Source: Acidobacteriota bacterium
GTDB taxonomy: Bacteria > Acidobacteriota > Terriglobia > Terriglobales > Acidobacteriaceae
Assembly: GCA_023410055.1 (NCBI GenBank)
Contig: JAEYQK010000063.1
Coordinates: 1 to 35,003, forward strand
Length of the DNA stretch: 35,003 bases
Direction of reading: 5' to 3'
The translations under genes were made by a program, and so were the position numbers. This document shows, in pieces, positions 1-8,417 of the stretch; the first letter of the stretch is position 1, and each line of letters begins with the position of its first letter. The notes beneath the pieces are model-generated. The model was given only the letters and a program-made list of their open reading frames with translations, was not told where the DNA came from and made no database searches.

Positions 1-219
1 CTCGTTTCTCCGTCTGGATCTTTCTACTCGACCAGCAACAACCGGCTTGGCCTGTCGACTTCAGGCTTGGTGCTCAGCCCCAGCAGTCACGACTATCGGC
101 TCGTCGGCGGTTCACCGGCTATCGACATCGGCTCAACAACCAAAGCGCCTAACCACGACCTCCAAGCCAATCCTCGCCCCCAGGGAAACGGCTACGACAT
201 AGGCGCTTACGAATACTAA
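1..219 (+). CDS. C-terminal fragment of a choice-of-anchor Q-type surface protein
   Basis: The frame is open from base 1 to a TAA at 217-219, giving the last 72 residues of a protein whose start lies outside the window. The fragment ends SPAIDIGSTTKAPNHDL...NPRPQGNGYDIGAYEY. Known of the family: the pattern 'SPAIDxG ... D..G..RP.G...DIGAYE' marks the C-terminus of secreted right-handed beta-helix proteins with a choice-of-anchor Q domain. Inferred role: a secreted or cell-surface protein of unknown ligand. A strong inverted repeat follows 30 bases after the stop and probably ends the transcript. Confidence 0.75.
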   Translation, partial: LVSPSGSFYSTSNNRLGLSTSGLVLSPSSHDYRLVGGSPAIDIGSTTKAPNHDLQANPRPQGNGYDIGAYEY

Positions 220-248
220 ACAACCTACGAACTACCGCAGTGATCCTC

Positions 249-282
249 GAATTGGAGGGGCAATCTATTGCCCCTCCAATTC
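249..282 (+). terminator. Perfect 16-bp inverted repeat, probable terminator
   Basis: The left arm (249-264) and right arm (267-282) are exact reverse complements, with only CT between them. The structure begins 30 bases after the stop of the upstream surface-protein gene. There is no long T-run (it continues TTCAATC), so it is an atypical intrinsic terminator and could instead be a palindromic repeat element. Confidence 0.55.
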
Positions 283-345
283 TTCAATCACATCGGTCCC
301 GCTTACACATCTCTCTTCTATCGGCATCTCTCTACATTTCACGCC

Positions 346-374
346 TTTCGAGTTCATGGCGTTCCGTTTATAAT
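346..374 (+). promoter_or_regulatory. Candidate sigma-70 promoter for ssb
   Basis: A perfect -10 box TATAAT occupies 369-374. Seventeen bases upstream, TTTCGA at 346-351 is a poor -35 match (3 of 6). This is the only obvious consensus -10 between the upstream gene and ssb. The assignment rests on the -10 alone. Confidence 0.4.
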
Positions 375-562
375 TTCGGAGCATAGGAACTCCTAGAAAG
401 GAAAGTCGAGTGCATCAGGAGATCCTGATCACTACAAGCATCTGTAACTGTCGCAATTACTAGAGCGAGCACACTGCTTCAATTAGTCACATTTGGCAGT
501 GGACAGTGTGTATTGAGCAGAACAGATTGTTGTGGCACTCGACAGAGAGAGAGCAGCCTCGA

Positions 563-1036
563 ATGGCAACGAAGAGCGTCAACAAGGTCACTTTGCTCGG
601 CACCATCGGCCGCGACCCCGAGGTCAAGTACACCCCCAGCGGCACCCCTGTCGCAAAGTTCAGCATGGCCACTAACGAACGTTTTAAGGACAAGGAAGGC
701 AATTGGCAAGATCGGACAGAGTGGCACAACATCGTCGCTTGGCAGCGCACCGCCGAAATCATCGGCGAATACGTGAAGAAGGGCGACCGCCTTTATGTCG
801 AAGGCAAGCTCCAGACCTCCAGTTGGGATGACAAGCAGACCGGTGAGAAGAAATACCGCACCGAGATTGTCGCCAACGACATCGTCCTGATCGGCGGCAA
901 ACGCGACGCAGGTGGCGACGAGAGTGGCTTCACCCGTCAAAAGCCAGCTTCACGCGGCGACAACTTCGATCAGCGCGGTCCTGACGACTCCGCCGTCGCC
1001 TCAACTCAGATTACGGACGACGACATACCGTTCTGA
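563..1036 (+). CDS. ssb: Single-stranded DNA-binding protein
   Basis: Binds and protects single-stranded DNA during replication, recombination and repair, normally as a tetramer. The 157-residue product starts MATKSVNKVTLLGTIGRDPE, continues with the OB-fold core (PVAKFSMATNERFKD, WHNIVAW, GDRLYVEGKLQTSSW, IVLIGG; about residues 5-110), and then has a polar Gly/Asp-rich tail ending DDDIPF. That acidic tip is the family's docking peptide for partner proteins. Length is normal for bacterial SSB. I chose ATG 563, preceded by a purine-rich GAGAGAGAG stretch, because the family begins here; an in-frame start at 506 would add 19 non-conserved residues. The gene stands alone and converges on the nuo operon. 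Confidence 0.95.
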   Translation: MATKSVNKVTLLGTIGRDPEVKYTPSGTPVAKFSMATNERFKDKEGNWQDRTEWHNIVAWQRTAEIIGEYVKKGDRLYVEGKLQTSSWDDKQTGEKKYRTEIVANDIVLIGGKRDAGGDESGFTRQKPASRGDNFDQRGPDDSAVASTQITDDDIPF

Positions 1037-1070
1037 CCTACCTCAGACTGACTTTGTAGAGCTAGCCCAT

Positions 1071-1100
1071 AGGCCGTGAGCAATCAGGGCCTTTTGCTTT
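1071..1100 (+). terminator. Possible ssb terminator
   Basis: AGGCC at 1071-1075 can pair with GGCCT at 1088-1092, followed by TTTGCTTTTT. The stem is short and the T-run interrupted, so this is a weak candidate. Confidence 0.35.
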
Positions 1101-1128
1101 TTGACCACGGCCCAAGCTGGCACTCGCC

Positions 1129-1166
1129 CAAAAAGCTACGGCCTCTCTGCTGAAGAGAGAGGCCGT
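1129..1166 (-). terminator. Rho-independent terminator of the nuo operon
   Basis: Arms at 1138-1148 (ACGGCCTCTCT) and 1156-1166 (AGAGAGGCCGT) pair perfectly over 11 bp with a 7-base loop. Read on the minus strand the stem is followed by AGCTTTTTGG. It lies 23 bases after the nuoN stop, the expected place for the end of the complex I transcript. Confidence 0.8.
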
Positions 1167-1188
1167 CAGTGCAACGAACCGATTGTTG

Positions 1189-2730
1189 CTACTTCACCAG
1201 ACTTGTCAGACTCTGACCAATCGCGGGGATTGCAGGCAAAGACTTCGTTGCTGCATTGATGAAGAAGTTCGGGAAGATTCCGATGAAGATCGTCGCCACC
1301 GCAGTCACGAGCAATGTAGCTCGCACTCCTATCCCGAGCGCGACGGGTTCCGAATCGGTCGACTTCTTCATGATCATCGCATTGGCGATCTTCATGTAGT
1401 AATACAAGCCCAGCACCGAGTACAGGATTGCCACGGCCGCCAGCACGTACTTGCCACTTTCGATCAGCGACAGGAAGATGAAGTACTTGCCCCAGAATCC
1501 AGCCAGCGGCGGAATGCCCGCGAGCGAGAGCAGGAAGCACAACATCAGCATACATTCGACCGGTGCCTTCTGCATAAGCCCCGCGATGTCATCGAGTTCG
1601 TCACCGATAATGTCTCGGCGGCGTAGCGATGTAATAACCGCAAATGCGCCGAGATTCATGAACGTATAAACCAGCAGGTAGAACATGATGCCCTTGATGC
1701 CTGTGGCATTGGGACCACCCTGTGGGCCGACGGCGACAAGGCCAAGCAGCATGAATCCAACGTGAGAAATCGAGGAATAGGCCAGCAGACGCTTAAGGTT
1801 GGTCTGCGTCAGCGCTGCCAGATTACCGCCCGTCAGCGTGACTATCGCCACAAACGTGATCAGCGGAACATAGATCGGGCGCAGTGCCGGAAGCCCCCAT
1901 ATGAAGATGCGCAGAAGCATCGCCCACGCAGCGGACTTCACGGCCACCGACATAAATCCGGTGATGCTGGTCGGTGCGCCTTCATACGCGTCCGGTGCCC
2001 ATTGATGAAACGGAACGGCAGCTATCTTGAAAAGCAGGCCAACAGACGTCGCCAGCAGCGCCATAACGGCGATCGGGTCGTTTGGATGGCTTGCCATGTG
2101 CGCCTGCAACTGCGCAGCGATCACGCCGAGGTTAGTGCTCCCTGTCAACCCGTAGATGAGCGAGAGCCCGTAGGCGAAGATGCCGGACGAGAATGCGCCA
2201 AGCAAAAGATACTTCAGCGCGGCCTCATTCGATCGCTTATCACGCCGCAGGAAACCAACGAGAACGTAAGTCGAGATGGCCATCAGTTCGAGGCCGATGA
2301 ATATCAGGACGATGTCGAAGCCTGCCGTCATGCACATCATCCCGATCACTGAGAACAAGATCAGCGCATAAAACTCGCCATGATTCTCTCGCTCGATGTC
2401 GAGGTATTTCATAGACATCAGCACCGCCAGAATAGCCCCGGCGATGAAGAGGTAAAAGAAATACACGGCGAAGCCATCGAACAGCATCGCGCCGTTGTAA
2501 GCCGAAGATCCCACCACCGGCTGACCGTTTGCAAAATGGGCGAGCTGAATCTTCAGCGTAGCGGCCCCGGCGAATAGTAGTCCTATAAGCGCTGCCCAGC
2601 CATTGACTCGCTTATTCTCGGGCGTCAACAGAAGGTCGATCAAAAGGATGCCCAACCCGAACACGGCAAGCATGATCATGGGCAACGACAATGCGTAGTC
2701 AAGGCCGGTAAAGTATTGTGAAATCGGCAC
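1189..2730 (-). CDS. nuoN: NADH-quinone oxidoreductase subunit N
   Basis: Membrane subunit of complex I, one of three antiporter-like proton-pumping subunits. The protein is hydrophobic throughout and carries the Proton_antipo_M signatures: PFHQWAPDAYEGAPTSITGFMS and the lysine-bearing KRLLAYSSISHVGFMLLG. GTG at 2728-2730 was chosen as start because AAGGGG lies nine bases upstream, giving 513 aa starting PISQYFTGLDYALSL. An alternative TTG at 2761-2763 overlaps the nuoM stop and would add 11 poorly hydrophobic residues. Last gene of the operon; followed by a strong terminator. Length is normal for NuoN. Confidence 0.93.
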   Translation of the reverse strand: MPISQYFTGLDYALSLPMIMLAVFGLGILLIDLLLTPENKRVNGWAALIGLLFAGAATLKIQLAHFANGQPVVGSSAYNGAMLFDGFAVYFFYLFIAGAILAVLMSMKYLDIERENHGEFYALILFSVIGMMCMTAGFDIVLIFIGLELMAISTYVLVGFLRRDKRSNEAALKYLLLGAFSSGIFAYGLSLIYGLTGSTNLGVIAAQLQAHMASHPNDPIAVMALLATSVGLLFKIAAVPFHQWAPDAYEGAPTSITGFMSVAVKSAAWAMLLRIFIWGLPALRPIYVPLITFVAIVTLTGGNLAALTQTNLKRLLAYSSISHVGFMLLGLVAVGPQGGPNATGIKGIMFYLLVYTFMNLGAFAVITSLRRRDIIGDELDDIAGLMQKAPVECMLMLCFLLSLAGIPPLAGFWGKYFIFLSLIESGKYVLAAVAILYSVLGLYYYMKIANAMIMKKSTDSEPVALGIGVRATLLVTAVATIFIGIFPNFFINAATKSLPAIPAIGQSLTSLVK

Positions 2731-2759
2731 GATTGCTATCCCCTTCGAGGGTCTTCCAA

Positions 2760-4502
2760 TCAATGCGCGGGCGCGGTCACTTGAGCGACCGGTGCTGGCG
2801 CATGTTTTGATTCAATCTTCGTCGGAGCCGCCTTCGCAGGCGCGCTCGTCTTGATTTCGTTCTTCGGTTCAATTGCCGGAGCCGCAGGCGTCTGTTCGAC
2901 CTTGGCTGGTTCGATGACCTGCACTGCGTCACTCGCCTTCTGCGACTCGGGCAAGGCCTGCGCCTCTACTACCGTCGGCGCGCCCTTCAGCGGATACCCG
3001 GGCCGCGCATTCGAAACGATCTGGTTCACCGGCTGCTCCAGAATCTGGAACAGCGGCTTCGGATAGAGGCCGATTGCCAGAGCGAGAATCACCAGCGGAA
3101 CGAACGTCGCCAGTTCGCGTCCGCTCAGATCGTTGAGTTTCTCGTTCTTCGGGTTCGTTACCGGTCCAAAGTAAACGCGCTGATACAGCCAGAGCAGATA
3201 GGCCGCAGCGAGGATAACGCCCGGTACAGCCCAGGCCGCCCAAGCCTTGCTCTCCATGAACGTACCCTGCAGGATCGTGAACTCGCCGACGAAGCCATTT
3301 AGCAGCGGTAGGCCCATCGATGACATGAACATGATCAGCGTGATGGTCGCGTACACCGGCATCACGTTGCTGATGCCACCGTATTCGGCGATTTCGCGCG
3401 TGTGGCGGCGTTCGTACAGAATGCCTACGATCAAGAAGAGTGCGCCGGTGGAGATACCGTGGTTGATCTGCTGTATGACCGATCCGCTCAGCCCCGCCGG
3501 ATTCAGCGCGAAGATGCCAAGCGTACAGAAACCCAGGTGACTAACGGACGAGTAAGCCACCAGCTTCTTCATATCCTTCTGCATCAGCGAAACCAACGCG
3601 CCATACACAATGCCGATGATCGAGAGCGCAATAATCCAGCCTCGAACTTTGCTGTCCATCGCGACGGTCGGGAAGAACGGAATCGCGAAGCGGACGAAAC
3701 CGTACGTGCCCATCTTCAGCAGGACGCCTGCCAGAATGACCGATCCCGCCGTGGGCGCCTCAACGTGTGCGTCCGGCAACCACGTATGGAACGGGAACAT
3801 CGGCACCTTGATTGCGAATCCGATAAAGAACGCGAGGAACAGCAGGGTCGCCGCGCCGCCCGTGATGTGCGGAGCCGTCTGATACAGCGCATCTAGGCTG
3901 AAGGTGTAAACGCCCGTCTCGCCGTGATGATGGAAGTACAGGTACAGAATGCCCAACAGCATCAGCACCGAACCGAACAGCGTATACAGGAAGAACTTGA
4001 TCGCTGCGTAAAGCTTCCGCGGACCGCCCCAGATACCGATCAGCAGGTACATCGGCACGAGCATCGCTTCCCAGAACACGAAGAACAGGAACAGGTCCAG
4101 CGCCATGAACACGCCGAGCATGCCGGTCTGCAGCAGCAGGAACCAGATGTAATACTCCTTCACGCGGTCCTGAATCGCATTCCAAGACGACAGGATCGAG
4201 ATCGCCCCCAGCAGTGTCGTCAGCATGATCAATAGGAAGGAAATGCCGTCGATGCCGAGAATATAGCCGGCGCCAATAGACTCAATCCAGTTGTTGGGCT
4301 TGCCTTCGATGAACTTCCAGCCGGGCTGGAAGCGTTGCGCCCAGAACATCGGGACCAACGGCAGCGAGACAGCGAATCCTGCGAAGGCGAAAATGTTCGC
4401 CAGCCAGCGGATGGCGTTCTTGTTCTCCTTTGGAACAAAGCAAAGGAGAAATGCGCCTACCAGCGGCGTGAACAGAATAATCGAAAGTATATGGTTACTC
4501 AT
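2760..4502 (-). CDS. nuoM: NADH-quinone oxidoreductase subunit M
   Basis: Second antiporter-like membrane subunit of complex I. Family motifs seen: FWEAMLVPMYLLIGIWGG (conserved membrane glutamate), PFHTWLPDAHVEAPTAGSVI, and KKLVAYSSVSHLGFCTLG. At 580 aa it is longer than a usual NuoM of about 500. The excess is a hydrophilic Ala/Pro/Lys/Glu-rich tail from about residue 505 to the end (PAKVEQTPAAPAIEPK, KAAPTKIESKHAPAP), which resembles the low-complexity N-terminus of NuoC in the same operon. The start ATG at 4500-4502 has GGACGAGCTA just upstream. The 106-base gap to nuoL holds two dispersed repeats. Confidence 0.95.
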   Translation of the reverse strand: MSNHILSIILFTPLVGAFLLCFVPKENKNAIRWLANIFAFAGFAVSLPLVPMFWAQRFQPGWKFIEGKPNNWIESIGAGYILGIDGISFLLIMLTTLLGAISILSSWNAIQDRVKEYYIWFLLLQTGMLGVFMALDLFLFFVFWEAMLVPMYLLIGIWGGPRKLYAAIKFFLYTLFGSVLMLLGILYLYFHHHGETGVYTFSLDALYQTAPHITGGAATLLFLAFFIGFAIKVPMFPFHTWLPDAHVEAPTAGSVILAGVLLKMGTYGFVRFAIPFFPTVAMDSKVRGWIIALSIIGIVYGALVSLMQKDMKKLVAYSSVSHLGFCTLGIFALNPAGLSGSVIQQINHGISTGALFLIVGILYERRHTREIAEYGGISNVMPVYATITLIMFMSSMGLPLLNGFVGEFTILQGTFMESKAWAAWAVPGVILAAAYLLWLYQRVYFGPVTNPKNEKLNDLSGRELATFVPLVILALAIGLYPKPLFQILEQPVNQIVSNARPGYPLKGAPTVVEAQALPESQKASDAVQVIEPAKVEQTPAAPAIEPKNEIKTSAPAKAAPTKIESKHAPAPVAQVTAPAH

Positions 4503-4528
4503 TAGCTCGTCCGTTTACACAAACTCGT

Positions 4529-4557
4529 TTGTGTAGGGACGGGGCTGTGCCCCGTCC
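4529..4557 (+). repeat. REP-like element with GTAG foot, copy 1 (nuoL-nuoM gap)
   Basis: TTGTGTAG is followed by arms GGACGGGG (4537-4544) and CCCCGTCC (4550-4557) around the loop CTGTG. The same 29-base string occurs at 13816-13844, and a variant is in frame in the decarboxylase gene at 14341-14368. The GTAG tetranucleotide abutting the hairpin foot recalls REP elements. A second perfect palindrome, ACACAAAC/GTTTGTGT, overlaps it at 4517-4534. Confidence 0.85.
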
Positions 4558-4566
4558 AAAACTTTA

Positions 4567-4588
4567 GTCATCCCGAGGGACCAGTGCC
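4567..4588 (+). repeat. GTCATCCCGAG-family repeat, short copy
   Basis: GTCATCCCGAGGGACCA occurs here. It shares the beginning (GTCATCCCGAGGG) and end (CGAGGGACCA) of the longer copy at 6894-6941, as if the middle had been deleted. A third relative lies in frame in uvrC at 28299-28346. Confidence 0.65.
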
Positions 4589-4608
4589 CGGCGGCGAGGC
4601 CGCCTATC

Positions 4609-6867
4609 CTATTTGACTCCGTGCATGACGAAGTAAATTCCCAAACCTAGCAGACCGCCGACCATCACCAGCGCGTACCACTGCACCAATCCCCATTGCG
4701 CCAGCCGTACCGGATACGACAATGCGCGCGTGAGAATCGCTGGTCCGTTGACGAGGACGCCGTCGATGATCCACTTGTCCCACCAACTGCTGACCTTACC
4801 CATCATGCGGGTGATCCACCCAGCGCCGTTCACCGTGCCGTCGATCACAGTCGCGTCGAACTTCCAAAGTCCTTCGCCTAGTCCCATTACGCCCAACCGC
4901 ACAGAACCGAGCTTACGGCGTCCGGTAAACAGGTAATCGTACGCTTCGTCCACGTAGTATTTGTTCAGCAGCGTGCGGTACACCGGGGGCGCAACTGCGT
5001 TGATCGGTTCCTTGTAGCCCTTGTCGGCATTCCTGTATGCGCGATTGGCCATATAGAGTCCAAGGAAAGCGGCGCCCACCGAAGCTATCATCAGGGCGTA
5101 CTCCATCGGATCCGCATGCTTGCTCTGCGGCGGAGCAGGCTGCTCAACCTGCTCACCTTCCGCCTTGGCGTGTTCCGCCGGAATATGCGCTTCGGCAGTG
5201 AATACGGGCTCAAGGAAGCGCTCGAAACGATTCGAACCACCCAACGCGTGCGGCACGCCGAGGAATCCAGCGAACACCGAGCAAATCGCCAGGACGATCA
5301 GCGGCACCGTCATCGATTTCGGCGACTCGTGCACATGATGCTCGGCCTCGTGGCTCATGCGCTTCGGGCTCCAGAACGTCAGGTACATGAGCCTGAACAT
5401 GTAGAACGCCGTCATCAGCGCCGTCAGGAAACCGATCGCCCACAATACACGGAATGCACCGTTCTGCGTCGAGAAGGCCTGCCATAAAATCTCGTCTTTC
5501 GAGAAAAATCCGGCCAGCGGCGGGAATCCTGCGATGGCAATCGTACCCGCGAACATGGTCCACGCGGTCACTGGAATCTTCTTCCACAGGCCCCCCATGT
5601 TCCGCATATCTTGCTCGCCGCTCATGGCGTGAATCACCGAACCAGAGCCAAGGAACAACAGCGCCTTGAAGAAAGCGTGCGTGAAAACGTGGAACACTCC
5701 AGCCGCAAACGCCCCAATTCCCAGCGCCAGGAACATATAGCCCAGCTGTGAAACCGTCGAATAGGCCAGCACGCGCTTGATATCGTTCTGCACCAAGCCG
5801 ATCGACGCCGCAAACACTGCCGTCAGGCAGCCAACGATCGCCACGACGGTCATCGTCGATGGTGCAAGCGAGAACAAGGCATTCGACCGCGCCACCATGT
5901 ACACGCCAGCCGTAACCATCGTGGCGGCGTGGATCAGGGCAGATACCGGCGTCGGACCTTCCATCGCGTCAGGCAGCCATACATAAAGAGGAAGTTGCGC
6001 CGACTTGCCGCAGGCTCCGACAAACAGCATCAGCGTTGCAAACGTGATCCAGAAGTCGCCCGCGTGGAAGATCCCACTCCGCGCCACTTCAGTCACATGG
6101 CGGAAGTTCACGCTTCCAAACAGCCAGAAGATCGTGAAAGTGCCGAGCAACACACCCGCATCACCGATGCGGTTCGTGATGAACGCCTTGTTTGCCGCCG
6201 TCGATGCCGAGTGTTTCTTGAAGTAGAAGCCGATCAGTAGGTACGAGCAGAGACCCACGCCCTCCCACCCGACGAACATCATCACGTAGTTGTTCCCGAG
6301 GATGAGCGTCAGCATGGAGAACATGAACAGGTTCAGGTAGCCGAAGAAGCGGTAATACCCGCCGTCATGCGCCATGTACCCGGTCGAGTAGATGTGGATC
6401 AGCATGCCGACGCCGGTGACGAACAGCAGCCATATCGATGAGAGGGGGTCCAGCAGGAACCCGGCTTCAGCATTGAACGCAGTTCCAGTCCCTTTTTGCG
6501 TTGTGAAGGTGATTCCGTCTGTGCCCGAACCCAGCCACGTATAGATGGTTCTCTCGAACGTCATGCTGCCGTGGTTCGCCGCAGCGTAGCTATGCGTCAG
6601 TTGCCATACGCACCCAACGGAGAACAGGAACGCCAGAACGACCACGCCGACGCAGATCGCATTAACCCACTCATGGCGTTCGTGTCCGCCATGCGAATCG
6701 ATGTGCGCGACTGCGTGGCTCGCATCATGCGAGTCATGGCCATCATGCGATTCGGCAAAACGCGGACGCGGCGGGATCCCGCTCAGCTTGCGGCCGAACA
6801 AGAACATCATGGCCGCCCCGAACGCGGGCAATAACGGAATGATCCAAATGTTTTTTAAGAAGAACAT
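4609..6867 (-). CDS. nuoL: NADH-quinone oxidoreductase subunit L
   Basis: Largest antiporter-like subunit of complex I, distal in the membrane arm and bearing the long lateral helix. Visible motifs: GWEGVGLCSYLLIGFYF, QLPLYVWLPDAMEGPTPVSALIHAATMVTAGVY (split by eye), KRVLAYSTVSQLGYMFLA and HVFTHAFFKALLFLGSGSV. At 752 aa it is longer than the roughly 610-650 common in the family. Two hydrophilic insertions account for part of this: a His/Asp-rich loop at residues 41-66 with eight histidines spaced three to four apart, and a Glu/Gln/Pro-rich stretch before the last helices (KAEGEQVEQPAPPQSKHADP). The start is ATG at 6865-6867. Confidence 0.95.
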   Translation of the reverse strand: MFFLKNIWIIPLLPAFGAAMMFLFGRKLSGIPPRPRFAESHDGHDSHDASHAVAHIDSHGGHERHEWVNAICVGVVVLAFLFSVGCVWQLTHSYAAANHGSMTFERTIYTWLGSGTDGITFTTQKGTGTAFNAEAGFLLDPLSSIWLLFVTGVGMLIHIYSTGYMAHDGGYYRFFGYLNLFMFSMLTLILGNNYVMMFVGWEGVGLCSYLLIGFYFKKHSASTAANKAFITNRIGDAGVLLGTFTIFWLFGSVNFRHVTEVARSGIFHAGDFWITFATLMLFVGACGKSAQLPLYVWLPDAMEGPTPVSALIHAATMVTAGVYMVARSNALFSLAPSTMTVVAIVGCLTAVFAASIGLVQNDIKRVLAYSTVSQLGYMFLALGIGAFAAGVFHVFTHAFFKALLFLGSGSVIHAMSGEQDMRNMGGLWKKIPVTAWTMFAGTIAIAGFPPLAGFFSKDEILWQAFSTQNGAFRVLWAIGFLTALMTAFYMFRLMYLTFWSPKRMSHEAEHHVHESPKSMTVPLIVLAICSVFAGFLGVPHALGGSNRFERFLEPVFTAEAHIPAEHAKAEGEQVEQPAPPQSKHADPMEYALMIASVGAAFLGLYMANRAYRNADKGYKEPINAVAPPVYRTLLNKYYVDEAYDYLFTGRRKLGSVRLGVMGLGEGLWKFDATVIDGTVNGAGWITRMMGKVSSWWDKWIIDGVLVNGPAILTRALSYPVRLAQWGLVQWYALVMVGGLLGLGIYFVMHGVK

Positions 6868-6893
6868 TACTCTTCAGCTCTCAGCCTTGACTT

Positions 6894-6941
6894 GTCATCC
6901 CGAGGGCGCCCGCTTTTGGCGACTCCCGAGGGACCAATGCC
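6894..6941 (+). repeat. GTCATCCCGAG-family repeat, long copy (nuoK-nuoL gap)
   Basis: GTCATCCCGAGGG at the left and CCCGAGGGACCAATGCCGC at the right bracket a GC-rich hairpin-like centre (GGCGCCCGCTTTTGGCGAC). Related to 4567-4588 and to the in-frame uvrC copy at 28299-28346. It fills most of the 94-base gap between nuoK and nuoL. Confidence 0.65.
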
Positions 6942-6961
6942 GCGCGCGCAGCGCTTCCCCA

Positions 6962-7264
6962 TTACCATTTCAGCAGATCGACCTCGTCCACATTCACTGT
7001 TTCCTTATTGCGGAAGAAGGCGATGAGAATACCGAGTCCGACAGCCGCTTCAGCGGCAGCATCGGTCATTACGAATATTGAAAAGACCTGCCCGTGCAAT
7101 CCGTGAAGCCGTGAGAACGCGACCAGGTTCAGGTTCACCGCGTTCAGGATCAGTTCGATCGACATCAGAATGACAACGATGTTGCGCCGCGTCAGCACAC
7201 CAATAGTCCCGATTATGAATAGCGCTGCCGCGACCACCAAATAGTGAAGCGTTGTTATGGGCAT
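6962..7264 (-). CDS. nuoK: NADH-quinone oxidoreductase subunit K
   Basis: Small membrane subunit of complex I that helps carry protons across the membrane arm. Exactly 100 aa, the family norm, with three hydrophobic helices. The second helix holds the conserved glutamate in VVILMSIELILNAVNLNLVAF, and the third has the typical ending AAAEAAVGLGILIAFFR. The start ATG at 7262-7264 gives MPITTLHYLVVAAALF. It is separated from nuoJ by 104 bases and from nuoL by 94 bases, both holding dispersed repeats, whereas the upstream nuo junctions overlap. Confidence 0.96.
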   Translation of the reverse strand: MPITTLHYLVVAAALFIIGTIGVLTRRNIVVILMSIELILNAVNLNLVAFSRLHGLHGQVFSIFVMTDAAAEAAVGLGILIAFFRNKETVNVDEVDLLKW

Positions 7265-7332
7265 CTCGTTTCTCTTCAGTTTCTCTCAATGGCTCGGACT
7301 GGCTTATTGCCAGTACCCTTAGCCGCCGCGGC

Positions 7333-7367
7333 GATCACCCAATCACCCGATCGCCAGATCACCCGAT
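7333..7367 (+). repeat. 35-bp four-octamer tandem array, copy 1 (nuoJ-nuoK gap)
   Basis: Units of exactly eight bases: GATCACCC, AATCACCC, GATCGCCA, GATCACCC, then GAT. The same layout (four octamers plus GAT, 35 bp) recurs at 19391-19425 and 32402-32436 with consensus GATSRCCC. A period of eight is incompatible with coding. Confidence 0.8.
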
Positions 7368-7368
7368 A

Positions 7369-7955
<587 letters not shown>

Positions 7956-7959
<4 letters not shown>

Positions 7960-8417
7960 TTCTCGTACACCGTCGGTTCTAGTCCCTGTTCTAGCTTTTG
8001 GCGATCAAGGACAAAGTGGTTTCGATCGTAGGTCGCGAATTCGTAATCCTGACTCAATTCCAGTGAGTCCGTGGGGCACGCATCCTCGCACAGGCCGCAG
8101 AACATGCATCGGCTTGCATCCCAAGTCCAGCCCGTCATCACTTTCTTCTTCGTCTCCGGATTGCGCTCGCTCTTGACCACAATCAACTTCTCCGGACACG
8201 CCAGCGCGCACAGATCGCACGCAATGCACAGGCTCTCACCAGTATCCGGATTGTTATTCAGCCGCAGCACGCCGCGATACCGCTCGGCAATCTGAGGCCG
8301 CTGCATCGGGTACTGCTCGGTATAAACCTCTTTCGGATGCTGGTACTTGAAGGTGACCTTCATTCCCTGAAGGAGATCGACCAGAAAGATCTTCTTTAGA
8401 ATCGGAGCCAGACTCAC
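7956..8417 (-). CDS. nuoI: NADH-quinone oxidoreductase subunit I (two 4Fe-4S clusters)
   Basis: Peripheral-arm subunit carrying iron-sulfur clusters N6a and N6b on the electron path to quinone. Two ferredoxin motifs are present with all eight cysteines: CIACDLCALACP (C64, C67, C70, C74) and CMFCGLCEDACP (C104, C107, C110, C114), counted from the chosen start. I chose GTG at 8415-8417, which overlaps the nuoH stop as GTGA and gives 153 aa starting SLAPILKKIFLVDLLQGM. A longer in-frame start would lie inside nuoH coding sequence and adds nothing family-like. Confidence 0.95.

Larger units (their letters stand above)
220..562. other. Gene-free leader between surface-protein gene and ssb
   Basis: About 340 bases hold no convincing reading frame. 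They contain the 249-282 inverted repeat and a candidate promoter near 346-374 directed towards ssb. The ssb start lies about 190 bases after the -10 box, so the leader is long. No riboswitch or further regulator site is recognised. Confidence 0.5.
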
